Assembly: GCA_045399315.1 (NCBI GenBank)
Contig: DAYVGO010000005.1
Span: 1-64,000 of the forward strand
From: Arsenophonus sp045399315
Lineage (GTDB): Bacteria > Pseudomonadota > Gammaproteobacteria > Enterobacterales > Enterobacteriaceae
DNA: 64,000 nt
Direction of reading: 5' to 3'
Numbering within the stretch: the first letter of the stretch is position 1; each line of letters starts with the position of its first letter. The translations under genes and the position numbers were made by a program. Under the pieces are notes generated by a model, which saw only the letters and a list, made by a program, of their open reading frames with translations, was not told the origin of the DNA and ran no database searches. Positions 1 to 9,412 of this stretch are shown here, piece by piece.

Positions 1-7
1 TCCCCGT

Positions 8-119
8 CATTATTGTACTAAAAGAATAATTTGGTGGGTCTGGGAGTGTACATAGCGCGGAGTATAAAAGATGAGAAGGAGTTGCCTAGGATTGGAGCTG
101 CAAAACAGCGACGTTCACG
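8..119. repeat. Direct repeat copy 1 beside an IS remnant
   Basis: A stretch of about 112 bases that recurs imperfectly at 413-526 in the same orientation. Shared blocks include AATTTGGTGGGTCT, GAGTATAAAAGATGAGAAG and CCTAGGATTGGAGCTGCAAA, with scattered substitutions and a small length difference between the copies. The copies bracket an IS3-family transposase fragment. The sequence carries no gene that I recognise and may extend beyond the window start. It could be the end of another mobile element or a dispersed genomic repeat. Confidence 0.8.
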
Positions 120-120
120 G

Positions 121-286
121 CATACTGGCTCGACCCCATGTTTTTCAATCAGGTTATCGAGAAGCGGCATCATTTTTTCCATTGGCGGTCGAGCTTCGCC
201 TGAGCAAAATAAGCCGATGCTTTGCGCAGAATGTCGTTACTTCGTCGTAACTCACGGTTTTCACGCTCCAATTCTTTTATCCTCTT
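121..286 (-). mobile_element. IS3-family (IS629/IS1203-like) transposase fragment, orfA end and orfB start
   Basis: Read on the minus strand, this encodes the end of an IS3-family OrfA: a leucine-zipper-like stretch with ELERENRELRRSNDILRKA followed by SAYFAQAKLDRQWKK. A run of A residues and a stop follow, then an overlapping OrfB start (MMPLLDNLIEKHGVEPVC). The A-rich overlap is the place where this family makes its programmed frameshift. Both halves match the IS629/IS1203 type of transposase from memory. The N-terminal helix-turn-helix of OrfA and the DDE catalytic domain of OrfB are absent, so this is a dead remnant and not a mobile copy. Confidence 0.8.
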
Positions 287-412
287 GACTGACTATTTAG
301 TCTCCAAGATTTCCGGAGTGGTTCCAGGTGCCACAGGCAAGCATGTGCTCAACGGAAAGTTTTGTCCACTCGCTGATGGAGTCGCCGTATTTTTCCAGGA
401 AATGATCACCGC

Positions 413-526
413 CATTATTATGCTGAAAGAGTAATTTGGTGGGTCTAGGAATGTACATAACGCAGAGTATAAAAGATGAGAAGGGTGTTGGCCTAGGATT
501 GGAGCTGCAAAGCAGCGACACTCACG
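413..526. repeat. Direct repeat copy 2 beside an IS remnant
   Basis: Second copy of the repeat at 8-119. It ends within a few bases of the point where recognisable ycaO sequence stops, so the element carrying it probably truncated ycaO. The 75-residue minus-strand reading frame across 297-521 has no family that I recognise and may be chance or another transposase fragment. Confidence 0.75.
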
Positions 527-532
527 TCCTAC

Positions 533-2090
533 GCGTGCTATCGTTCAGTTTACTGACTTAATTACAGTAATGTTTGTAGACAGCGGTAATAATTAGCCCG
601 CTTATTAGTAAACAATGATGAATTGAACTCTAGTGTCCATTCAACCCATATTAGCGCTTGAGCTAAATCAACACCGGCCAGTGTGAGCATCGATTTCAAT
701 TCACCGATCCGCAAGTGACTCCAGCCATTGTTGCTACCAACTGCAATGCTTAATAATTCACGAACGCGGGTAAAATCATCAAAATCTTCGTCATCAAGCT
801 AGGCTAATAAAAGTAAATAATCTTCTTTTTGCTAGTGACTATTAGGTAGTGACATAATGGTATCGCGTAAATAGATTGCCATTGTGTTATTGGTAATATG
901 TAGATCTTCCACAGGGTAAGTATCTGATATACCAGGAACAAGAATACAACAGACATAGACATCTAAGTGCTGATAATTGGCAATATAAACTTCAGCATCC
1001 ATATGGTTGAAAATCGCCATCAAACTAGCAAATGTTCGGTCGTGTTGTCTTTAAAGTTCCAATCTAAAAAAGGATAATCGGCATTCTTTTTAAATAGATC
1101 CCAACTTATTAAGCCGCTTGAATTGATAAAATGGTTTTTCAAATTAGTCTGTTCTACAACTTCATCATCATCAAATGTTGGTGTATTAAATACATCGAGA
1201 TCTTGCAAACTATGGCCTTGCAATAATTCGGTAACCGTATGTTCAAGTGTAACCCTAAAATCAGGGTGAGCGCCTAGAGAAGCAAAGCAAGTGCCATTGT
1301 TCGGATTAAATAGTACCACACAGAGAACCGGGTATTTGCCGCCTAGAGAAGCATCAAAACAGAAAATGGCAAAACCTTCCTCTACTAATTTAGCGACTGC
1401 TTCAGCTACACCAGAATAGAGTTTCATGACCTGTTCAGGGATAACAGGTAAACTGATCCGTTCGGCAATAATACGGTTTTTGATATGGTGCTCAAAGATT
1501 TTTGACAATGCCTGGACTCGCGCTTCATTTTGGCTATTACCGGCTGACATGCCATTGGAGACATATAGACTACCGATAATATTCATCGGAATATAAACAG
1601 TCTGTTGATCGGATTAACGGATAAACGGTAATGCGCAAATCCCATGTTGTTTATTACTTGATTGTAAGTCAATCAGCATGTTAGCGGACAGATTATTATC
1701 AGGATCGTAGAAAGCGCGTAATTTTCTATCCAAAATCCCTTCAGGTAAACGATCGTCGGGTATAGTGCAAACCACTTTTCATTGGGATAGTGTACAAAAT
1801 TGCCATCAGCAATTTTAGCACCCAGATAAAAATCAGAAAAAATAATTCGTGGCTAAACGTTCAAAATATTCGCCTAGGGCAGAGGCTAAGACAGCTTTTT
1901 TATTAGTTCCTTTGCCGTTAGTAAAACATAAAAGACAGTCTCAAACGGATATGGACTGATCAAACATTAGGTACTGTGTTTAACCAAGACGCTTTTTCAA
2001 TATGAAAACCGAGTTTTTAAGCTTATGTTGAAAAGTGGTAATAGATTCTTCTAGTGCAGCATCCTTACGAGGAATAAAAGTTTGGCTCAT
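533..2090 (-). pseudogene. ycaO: ycaO pseudogene (RimO accessory YcaO-domain protein), 3' truncated
   Basis: YcaO is an ATP-dependent cyclodehydratase-type domain protein that assists RimO methylthiolation of ribosomal protein S12. The start MSQTFIPRKDAALEES lies at 2090 on the minus strand. The best preserved block, 1586-1020, includes NIIGSLYVSNGMSAGNSQNE and SLGGKYPVLCVVLFNP, followed by VYIANYQHLDVYVC. The N-terminal 170 codons are broken by frameshifts and stops. PFIR is followed by TAA where a Gln is expected, and two in-frame TAG codons follow LPNSH and LLLLA. Similarity fades around 533 next to the repeat at 413-526, so roughly the last 130 codons are missing. In E. coli ycaO also lies just upstream of serC, which supports the identity. 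Confidence 0.92.
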
Positions 2091-2277
2091 AAGTTAGGTT
2101 ACTTATTCGTTTTTAATGGCTAAAAGATGATAATACGGGATTTTCGCTCCATTCTCTATGCCATCGACCATAGCAGCCAAATACAATATTGAAGTTAATC
2201 GCTGTTTTTGATTATAATTACAGAAATAAGTTTTGATATTTATATAATTTACCGAAATTTTTAAATATAATTTCATT

Positions 2278-3311
2278 ATGGGTAAGTTAAATATTTCTTT
2301 GTTTATTGCTGCTATGTATTAACCAGCCATGCTGTTTTGGCTTTACCGACGATTACTGTACTGGCAACCGGGTGGACTATTGCTGGAGGTGGTGGTTCTG
2401 CCACTCGATCCCAATATACAGCAGGTAAAGTGATTATTGATGCATTAATTAATGCGTTACCTGAAATAAACAAAATTGCACATCTTAATGGTGAACAAAT
2501 TGTTAATATTGGATCGCAAGATATGAATGATCAGGTGTGGTTAACTTTAGCTAAAAAAATTAATCCCAATTGTGACAAAACAGCCGGTTTTGTTATTACC
2601 CATGGTACTGAAACACTAGAGGAAACAGCTTATTTTTTAGATTTAAACACTGATTGTCATAAACTTATTATGATAGTTGGCGCGATGAAGCCTGCAACCG
2701 CATGAGGCGCAGACGGGCCGTAATGCCGTTATCGTTGCTACTGATCAAGAAGCAGGCAAACGAGGTGTCTTATTAGCCATGGACGATAAAGTTTTTAGCG
2801 GACGCAATGTTGTTAAAATGAATACTAATTATGTGGGAGCGTTTGAGGTGGTTAATGCTGGTCAGGAGGCCTTTATTTATAATGGCAAGAGACATTAATT
2901 CACTGTGGTTCAACTCAGAACAGATAAAGCAATTTTTGATATTAGTAAACTAAATAAATTATCTAAAGTTGGAATTGTTTATAATTTTCAAACGCATCGG
3001 TACTACCTGCTAAATCATTTATCTGTCATGGCTATCAAGGCATTGTTAGTACAGGGGTGGGTAATGGAAATATGTATAATAAAATTTTTATGGTACTGGC
3101 TGATGCAGTAAAACAAGGAATTGGTGTCGTTCGCTCTAGGCGGGTTTCAACCGGTTTTATCACCCGTGATGCGGAAATTGATGATAGTAAATATGGCTTT
3201 ATTGTGGCTGAACGTTTGAATCCACAGAAGGCTAGGGTTTTACTACAATTAGGATTGACCAAAATCCATGATCCAATAAAAATTCAAGTGATGTTTGATA
3301 AATATTACTAA
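2278..3311 (+). pseudogene. ansB: ansB pseudogene (type II L-asparaginase)
   Basis: Degraded gene for a secreted L-asparaginase, which hydrolyses asparagine to aspartate and ammonia in the periplasm. An ATG at 2278 opens a signal-peptide-like stretch that hits TAA and shifts frame before mature sequence starts (LALPTITVLATG; the family has LATGGTIAGG). The catalytic blocks are still visible: GEQIVNIGSQDMNDQVW, then VITHGTETLEETAYFLDL. A TGA follows MKPATA, the middle is frameshifted, and the C-terminal part reappears as DISKLNKLSKVGIVYN and later YGFIVAERLNPQKARVLLQL. At least four lesions are visible. The gene is not at this place in E. coli. Confidence 0.92.
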
Positions 3312-3555
3312 CTTACAATACCTACACACAGCATTTTATTGATTTCAAATATACTATTAAAAATTTATTGTTAATCTTTCAGTTAAATTAACTATCACGT
3401 TTTTTGTTTATACAGCAATTAATCTTCTTTAAATAGTAATGGGATATTATTTATGCTATCAAAGATTAAATTATTGCAGCCGGTCAGCGGTAATGTTAAA
3501 ACCTAATCAGACATTGAATAAATATAAAAAGTTAATTAGGTAAAAAGGGTGAGTG

Positions 3556-4644
3556 ATGAATCAGGTATATAATTTTAGCGCTGGTCCGGCCATGTTACCG
3601 GTGGAAGTTTTACGTCGTGTACAGCAAGAACTGTGTGATTGGCATGGTATGGGTGTTTCGGTAATGGAAATAAGCCATCGCAGTGAAGCATTTATGGAAA
3701 TAGTCAGAGAAGCTGAACAGAATCTGCGCGAATTGCTTAAGATACCTGAAAACTATAAAGTCCTTTTTTGTCACGGTGGAGCCAGAGGTCAATTTGCTGT
3801 ATTGCCATTAAATTTATTTCAGGACGATGAAACAGTAGATTACATTGTTGGTGGATATTGGGCCAAGTCTGCTGCACATGAGGCTGCAAAATATTGTGCT
3901 GTCAATGAGGTTGATATCCGGCTAGAAAAATCAGATGGTTTAAGCGTGCAGCCGATGGATCAATGGTTATTAACGACCAGGGCAAAATATCTTCATTATT
4001 GTCCGAATGAAACGATTGATGGTATTGCGATCCACTCACTACCTGATTTTTTGCCAAATAAAATCGTTATTGCTGATTACTCTTCAGCGATCTTGTCACG
4101 GCCACTTGATGTCAGTCGTTTTGGTGTTATTTATGCTGGCGCGCAAAAAAATATTGGTCCAGCCGGTATCACATTAGTTATCATTCGCGAAGATTTGTTA
4201 GGCCGAGCAAGAAAAGCAACGCCCGCTATTCTTGACTACACTTTACTAGCTAAAAATGACTCAATGTATAATACGCCACCAACTTTTGCTTGGTATTTAT
4301 CGGGAATGGTTTTTAAATGGCTAAAACAGCAGGGCGGGTTACAAGAGATCGAACGACACAATCAAGAAAAAGCCAGATTACTGTATGATGCGATTGATAA
4401 TAGCCAATTTTATATTAATCGAATCGATCCAGCTAATCGTTCGTTAATGAATATTCCATTCCAAATGGTAAAACCTGATTTGGCTAGTGAATTTATCAAA
4501 GCGGCTGAACAACAAGGACTTCTTTTTCTAAAAGGGCATAAAGCGGCGGGTGGTATGCGAGCTTCAATTTATAATGCCATGCCGTTGGCTGGTGTACAGA
4601 AACTAGTTGATTTTATGCTTGATTTTGAACATCGTAATAAATAA
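3556..4644 (+). CDS. serC: Phosphoserine aminotransferase SerC
   Basis: Cytoplasmic class V PLP aminotransferase that converts 3-phosphohydroxypyruvate to phosphoserine in serine synthesis, and acts on the equivalent step of PLP synthesis. It has 362 residues, the usual length. Visible hallmarks are the N-terminal NFSAGPAMLP, the phosphate-binding region CHGGARGQFA, HYCPNETIDG, and the PLP lysine in GAQKNIGPAG. The start is ATG at 3556; a GTG lies just before it, and AGGG upstream serves as the ribosome binding site. It is followed by aroA after about 110 bases, the serC-aroA arrangement of enterobacteria. No lesion is seen. Confidence 0.97.
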   Translation: MNQVYNFSAGPAMLPVEVLRRVQQELCDWHGMGVSVMEISHRSEAFMEIVREAEQNLRELLKIPENYKVLFCHGGARGQFAVLPLNLFQDDETVDYIVGGYWAKSAAHEAAKYCAVNEVDIRLEKSDGLSVQPMDQWLLTTRAKYLHYCPNETIDGIAIHSLPDFLPNKIVIADYSSAILSRPLDVSRFGVIYAGAQKNIGPAGITLVIIREDLLGRARKATPAILDYTLLAKNDSMYNTPPTFAWYLSGMVFKWLKQQGGLQEIERHNQEKARLLYDAIDNSQFYINRIDPANRSLMNIPFQMVKPDLASEFIKAAEQQGLLFLKGHKAAGGMRASIYNAMPLAGVQKLVDFMLDFEHRNK

Positions 4645-4757
4645 ATCGAATAATTCTTTATGGTTAGATTGATGACTAGATTTTCTAATCATCTGAAATG
4701 AATATAAATGTGTTTTAAATAATATATCCCAATTTGTTATTAGGGAGTTTACTGTTA

Positions 4758-6041
4758 ATGCAAGCCTTAACAATACAACCTATTTCTTACGTTGCAGGTA
4801 CTATCAATCTTCCTGGCTCAAAAAGTGTTTCTAATCGGGTGCTATTGTTAGCTGCATTAGCTAAGGGCCAGACAATATTAACTAATCTTCTTGATAGCTA
4901 TGATATTCGTCATATGCTTAATGCACTGACAACTTTGGGCATTGAATATCAATTATCCAATGATCGTAGTTCATGTATGGTAAATGGTTACGGGCATTAT
5001 TTTAGCCATAAAAAAGGTTTAGAGATTTTTCTGGGTAATGCGGGTACCGCTATGCGTCCATTAAGTGCTGTTTTAGCGTTAGCGGATAATGATATTGTCT
5101 TAACCGGAGAGCCCAGGATGAAAGAACGCCCTATTGGTCATCTTATTGATGCGCTACAGCAAGGTGGGGCAAATGTTGACTATCTGGAGCAACATGGTTA
5201 TCCGCCCATAAGGATAAAAGGCGGCTTTGCGGGTGGTAATATTATGATAGATGGCCGCGTCTCTAGCCAATTTTTGACGGCTGTTTTAATAGCAGCACCT
5301 TTGGCCTCTACTGATACAACGATTCAAATAAAAGGTGATCTTGTTTCTAAACCTTATATTGATATGACGCTTGCACTGATGCATAATTTTGGAGTTGAAG
5401 TAGAAAATCAACATTATTGTCAATTTAGTATTAAAGCTGGGCAACAATATATTTCACCAGGTAATTATCTTATTGAAGGAGATGCCTCTTCTGCTTCTTA
5501 TTTTTTAGCTGCCGCAGCAATCAAAGGTGGTACCGTTAGGGTGACCGGTATCGGCAAAGATAGCTTGCAAGGTGATGTCCAATTTGTGACTATACTTGAA
5601 AAAATGGGCGCTCACATCCGTTGGGGTAGAGATTTTATCGAATGTCAACGAGGTCAATTATTTGGTATTGATATGGATATGAATATGATCCCGGATGCGG
5701 CGATGACGATTGCTACGTTGGCGCTTTTTGCTCGAGGTGAAACGGTTATTCGCAATATTTACAACTGGCGGGTAAAAGAAACTGACAGATTAGCAGCAAT
5801 GGCGACAGAATTAGTCAAGGTTGGCGCTAAAGTGGAAGAAGGGCATGACTATATTCGTATTTTACCGTCTAACTCATTAAAGCATGCAGAAATAGAAACT
5901 TATAATGATCATCGCATGGCGATGTGTTTTTCACTTGTCGCTTTGTCTGATACCTCGGTTACTATTTTGGATCCGAATTGTACTACCAAAACTTTTCCAG
6001 ACTATTTTAATCAGCTAGAAAAATTGAGTTATCGATACTAG
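4758..6041 (+). CDS. aroA: 3-phosphoshikimate 1-carboxyvinyltransferase (EPSP synthase)
   Basis: Joins shikimate-3-phosphate to phosphoenolpyruvate in the shikimate pathway to aromatic amino acids and folate. With the ATG at 4758 the protein is 427 residues, exactly the E. coli length; an in-frame TTG upstream at 4734 would add residues with no counterpart. Motifs seen are LPGSKSVSNR near the N-terminus, LGNAGTAMRPL (the PEP-binding loop), GEPRMKERPIGHL, VSSQFLTA and YNDHRMAM near the end. It follows serC in the same direction. The pathway enzyme is intact, so at least this step of aromatic synthesis is kept. Confidence 0.97.
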   Translation: MQALTIQPISYVAGTINLPGSKSVSNRVLLLAALAKGQTILTNLLDSYDIRHMLNALTTLGIEYQLSNDRSSCMVNGYGHYFSHKKGLEIFLGNAGTAMRPLSAVLALADNDIVLTGEPRMKERPIGHLIDALQQGGANVDYLEQHGYPPIRIKGGFAGGNIMIDGRVSSQFLTAVLIAAPLASTDTTIQIKGDLVSKPYIDMTLALMHNFGVEVENQHYCQFSIKAGQQYISPGNYLIEGDASSASYFLAAAAIKGGTVRVTGIGKDSLQGDVQFVTILEKMGAHIRWGRDFIECQRGQLFGIDMDMNMIPDAAMTIATLALFARGETVIRNIYNWRVKETDRLAAMATELVKVGAKVEEGHDYIRILPSNSLKHAEIETYNDHRMAMCFSLVALSDTSVTILDPNCTTKTFPDYFNQLEKLSYRY

Positions 6042-6212
6042 CCAGCAAGGTTAGCATAAATATTGAACGACCAGTAGGATGCTTATTCAGTTAACTTTTG
6101 CTAAATATCTCTTTGTTTTCCTTAATAGAATAAATTGAGTATAATAGGGTACTTATTAGCCTGATAGAAAGTATTTGCTAAAAATACAATTCTATCATAG
6201 AGGAGGAGTATA

Positions 6213-6899
6213 ATGGCGGTTTTACCCCCCGTTATCACGGTTGATGGTCCTAGTGGCGCAGGTAAAGGTACATTATGTCAGGCATTGGCGAATAAATTGG
6301 GTTGGCAGTTGCTTGATTCCGGTGCCATATACCGTGTTCTAGCTTTAGCAGCATTACATCATCATGTTGATATTAAGTCAGAAGAAGCATTAGTTCCTTT
6401 AGCTGCTAATCTTGACGTCCGTTTTGAACCTAGAGAAAAAGAATTAGTTGTTATGCTTGAGGGGGAAGATGTTAGTAATGAAATTCGGACAGAAGTTATT
6501 GGTAATACGGCATCTCTGGCAGCAACTTTTCCTCGTGTTAGAGAAGCGCTATTACGTCGACAAAGGGCATTTCGCACTAAACCTGGTTTGATTGCTGATG
6601 GCCGCGATATGGGAACAGTGGTTTTTCCTGATGCACCGGTAAAGATTTTTCTTGATGCTAGCGCTGAAGAGCGCACTCGTAGACGCATGCAACAGTTGCA
6701 GGAAAAAGGCTTTGATGTTAAATTAAGAGGTCTTTTAATTGATGTTAAAGAGCGTGATTATCGTGATAGTAATAGGGTAATTGCGCCATTGGTGCCTGCA
6801 AAAGATGCGTTGATCCTTGATTCCACAAAGTTATCTATTGAAGGAGTCATCGAGCAGGTGCTTACTTATGTGAAAAAAAAGCAAATATTATCTATATAA
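6213..6899 (+). CDS. cmk: Cytidylate kinase
   Basis: Phosphorylates CMP and dCMP using ATP, recycling pyrimidine nucleotides. It has 228 residues against 227 in E. coli. The P-loop DGPSGAGKGTLC is at residues 11-22, followed by LDSGAIYRVLALAALHHH and the nucleotide-binding IADGRDMGTVVFPDAP. The start at 6213 is decided by a strong AGAGGAGG ribosome binding site. It precedes rpsA by 169 bases, the conserved cmk-rpsA pairing. No damage is visible. Confidence 0.97.
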   Translation: MAVLPPVITVDGPSGAGKGTLCQALANKLGWQLLDSGAIYRVLALAALHHHVDIKSEEALVPLAANLDVRFEPREKELVVMLEGEDVSNEIRTEVIGNTASLAATFPRVREALLRRQRAFRTKPGLIADGRDMGTVVFPDAPVKIFLDASAEERTRRRMQQLQEKGFDVKLRGLLIDVKERDYRDSNRVIAPLVPAKDALILDSTKLSIEGVIEQVLTYVKKKQILSI

Positions 6900-7068
6900 T
6901 ATACTGAATATTGACATATAATAAGTTGATACACCTATTTGGTATAACTAAATTTATGTTAAATTAAATAAAGCTTTGTAACAAGGAATGTTGCGAGGTA
7001 TGTAAAATAACCCTATTTGGCAGGATGTTGAATGGAAGTTAAAATTAAAATTTTTGAAGATCTTAACT

Positions 7069-8742
7069 ATGACAGAATCTTTTGCTCAACTCTTTGAAGA
7101 ATCTTTACAGAGTGTTGAAACCCGTCCAGGGGCTATTGTTCGTGGAGTTGTTGTTGCTATCGACAAAGATATAGTGTTAGTTGATGCAGGCCTAAAATCA
7201 GAATCAGCTATCCCAGTAGAACAGTTTAAAAATGTACAAGGTGAGCTAGAAATTCAGGTTGGTGACGAAATTGATGTTGCGTTAGATGCAGTAGAAGATG
7301 GTTTCGGTGAAACTATCTTATCACGTGAAAAAGCGAAACGCCATGAAGCCTGGTTGATTTTAGAAAAAGCCTATGAAGATGCCGAAACGGTTATTGGTAT
7401 TATCAATGGCAAAGTGAAAGGTGGTTTCACTGTAGAATTAAAAGGTATTCGTGCATTTTTACCGGGTTCATTGGTTGATGTTCGTCCAGTTCGTGACACA
7501 ACTCACCTGGAAGGTAAAGAGCTTGAGTTCAAAGTTATCAAACTGGATCAGAAACGCAATAATGTTGTTGTTTCGCGCCGTGCTGTTATAGAATCTGAAA
7601 GTAGTGCTGAACGTGATCAGTTACTGGAAAACTTGCAGGAAGGTATGGAAGTTAAGGGGATTGTTAAGAACTTAACTGATTACGGTGCATTTGTCGATTT
7701 GGGCGGTGTGGATGGCTTATTACACATTACTGACATGGCTTGGAAACGTGTTAAACACCCAAGTGAAATTGTTAATGTCGGTGATGAAATCAATGTTAAG
7801 GTATTGAAATTTGATCGCGATCGTACACGCGTCTCTTTAGGCTTGAAACAGCTTGGAGAAGATCCATGGGTAGCAATTGCTAAGCGTTATCCAGAAGGAA
7901 CTAAGCTGACAGGACGAGTAACTAATCTTACTGATTATGGTTGCTTTGTTGAAATCGAGGAAGGTGTTGAAGGTTTAGTACACGTTTCCGAAATGGATTG
8001 GACTAATAAAAATATCCATCCATCTAAAGTTGTTAATGTGGGTGATGTTGTTGAAGTTATTGTATTGGATATTGACGAAGAGCGTCGTCGTATCTCGTTA
8101 GGTCTAAAACAATGTAAGCCAAATCCATGGCAACAATTTGCAGAAACTCATAATAAGAATGATCGTGTAGAAGGTAAAATAAAATCTATTACTGATTTTG
8201 GTATCTTCATCGGTTTAGAAGGTGGTATTGATGGTTTAGTTCATCTGTCTGATATTTCTTGGAATGTTGCAGGTGAAGAAGCTGTTCGTGAATACAAAAA
8301 AGGCGATGAAATTGCTGCTGTTGTATTGCAAGTTGACGCTGAGCGTGAACGTATTTCTTTGGGTATAAAACAGTTAGCGGAAGATCCATTTAATAACTAT
8401 CTGTCTGCTCATAAGAAAGGGGTTATTGTTACCGGTAAAGTAGTTGGTGTTGATGCAAAAGGGGCAACTATTGAGTTGGCTGCTGGCGTTGAAGGCCACT
8501 TACGTGCATCGGAAACTTCACGTGATCGCGTGGAAGATGCTACTCAAGTATTGAATGTTGGTGATACAGTTGAAGCTAAATATACTGGTGTTGATCGTAA
8601 AAACCGTATCATTACCTTGTCTGTTCGAGCAAAAGATGAAGCAGATGAAAAAGATGCAATTGCTTCTGTAAACAAGCAGGAAGATACCAATTTTGCAAAT
8701 AACGCTATGGCTGAAGCGTTCAAGGCAGCTAAAGGCGAATAA
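7069..8742 (+). CDS. rpsA: 30S ribosomal protein S1
   Basis: The large RNA-binding protein of the small subunit that recruits mRNAs to the ribosome. Its 557 residues equal the E. coli length. Six S1 repeats are recognisable; repeats 3-6 share the pattern ITDFGIFIGL or LTDYGCFVEI followed by a stretch like RISLGLKQ. The C-terminus (NNAMAEAFKAAKGE) matches enterobacterial S1. The ATG at 7069 (MTESFAQLFEES) is chosen; an in-frame ATG at 7054 adds five residues without counterpart. No canonical Shine-Dalgarno sits close to this ATG, which fits the known structured, autoregulated rpsA leader of gamma-proteobacteria. ihfB follows after 63 bases. Confidence 0.98.
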   Translation: MTESFAQLFEESLQSVETRPGAIVRGVVVAIDKDIVLVDAGLKSESAIPVEQFKNVQGELEIQVGDEIDVALDAVEDGFGETILSREKAKRHEAWLILEKAYEDAETVIGIINGKVKGGFTVELKGIRAFLPGSLVDVRPVRDTTHLEGKELEFKVIKLDQKRNNVVVSRRAVIESESSAERDQLLENLQEGMEVKGIVKNLTDYGAFVDLGGVDGLLHITDMAWKRVKHPSEIVNVGDEINVKVLKFDRDRTRVSLGLKQLGEDPWVAIAKRYPEGTKLTGRVTNLTDYGCFVEIEEGVEGLVHVSEMDWTNKNIHPSKVVNVGDVVEVIVLDIDEERRRISLGLKQCKPNPWQQFAETHNKNDRVEGKIKSITDFGIFIGLEGGIDGLVHLSDISWNVAGEEAVREYKKGDEIAAVVLQVDAERERISLGIKQLAEDPFNNYLSAHKKGVIVTGKVVGVDAKGATIELAAGVEGHLRASETSRDRVEDATQVLNVGDTVEAKYTGVDRKNRIITLSVRAKDEADEKDAIASVNKQEDTNFANNAMAEAFKAAKGE

Positions 8743-8805
8743 TTAAGTTAATCATCAGGGCAACATTTTGTTGCCCCGTAACGGTAGTTTAGGTGGGGAG
8801 GTACT

Positions 8806-9090
8806 ATGACCAGGTCTGAATTAATTGAAAGACTTATTAACCAATTAGCTCATATACCAGCAAAACTTATTGAAGAAGCTGTGAAAGAAATGCTTGATCA
8901 TATGGTAATAACACTTGCTAAGGGAGAGCGTATTGAAATCCGCGGATTTGGCAGTTTTTCTCTTCACTACCGTGCACCACGTATTGGTCGTAATCCAAAA
9001 ACTGGTGACAAAGTTGATTTGAAAGGAAAACATGTTCCTCACTTTAAGCCAGGAAAAGAATTACGAGATCGCGTTAATATTTATGTATAA
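8806..9090 (+). CDS. ihfB: Integration host factor beta subunit
   Basis: DNA-bending nucleoid protein that pairs with IhfA and shapes promoters, recombination sites and replication origins. It has 94 residues, the standard length. The DNA-binding arm is seen as GFGSFSLHYRAPRIGRNPKT, containing the conserved R-x-GRNP tip where Pro intercalates into DNA, followed by KVDLKGKHVPHFKPGKELRD. A strong GGGGAGG ribosome binding site precedes the ATG at 8806. It lies downstream of rpsA as in E. coli and is closed by a clear terminator at 9121-9150. Confidence 0.97.
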   Translation: MTRSELIERLINQLAHIPAKLIEEAVKEMLDHMVITLAKGERIEIRGFGSFSLHYRAPRIGRNPKTGDKVDLKGKHVPHFKPGKELRDRVNIYV

Positions 9091-9120
9091 GAATTAACAG
9101 AGTTAATTTATTTATTCTAT

Positions 9121-9150
9121 AAAATGGCGTCTTGTAAGGACGCCATTTTT
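9121..9150 (+). terminator. Rho-independent terminator after ihfB
   Basis: Perfect 11-base arms (AAAATGGCGTC and its complement) around a 7-base loop, ending in a T-run, 30 bases after the ihfB stop. It ends the rpsA-ihfB transcript. Confidence 0.88.
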
Positions 9151-9412
9151 ATTACTATAGTAAATCCTTTTACCACAAAATTTCCCCATGATTAAAATCC
9201 TACGTTATCGTTACAAAACTCGTACTTATTAAAAAATAATAATAAAATTTTATTAACTCAGATTTAGTTGGGAATAATCTCGCAAAAAATGAAAATAGTG
9301 AAAATGGAATAAATATTTTTTCGCCTTCCCTTTAGCAATATGGTTTATCTTTTTGAATAATATAAACAATATTACTAATTTTTATGATATAGAGCTTATC
9401 AGGAAAGAGCAC
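9151..9412. other. AT-rich spacer between ihfB terminator and comEC remnant
   Basis: No open frame of note, RNA gene or repeat is seen here. Part of the sequence is an AT-rich run upstream of the decayed comEC and may hold its former promoter. Confidence 0.6.

Noticed and set aside
297..521. Minus-strand 75-residue frame between the direct repeats
   Set aside because: No family recognised and it overlaps repeat DNA; may be an eroded transposase, so not called as a gene.
3035..3262. Minus-strand frame inside the ansB remnant
   Set aside because: Antisense shadow of the clear asparaginase sequence on the plus strand.
6900..7068. Promoter in the cmk-rpsA gap (TTGACA near 6912 and TATAAC near 6942)
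   Set aside because: Spacing between the boxes is wrong for a standard sigma-70 promoter, so not listed.
9353..9412. Start of comEC upstream at 9353
   Set aside because: Uses a non-ATG start and lacks similarity; ATG 9413 has a good ribosome binding site.
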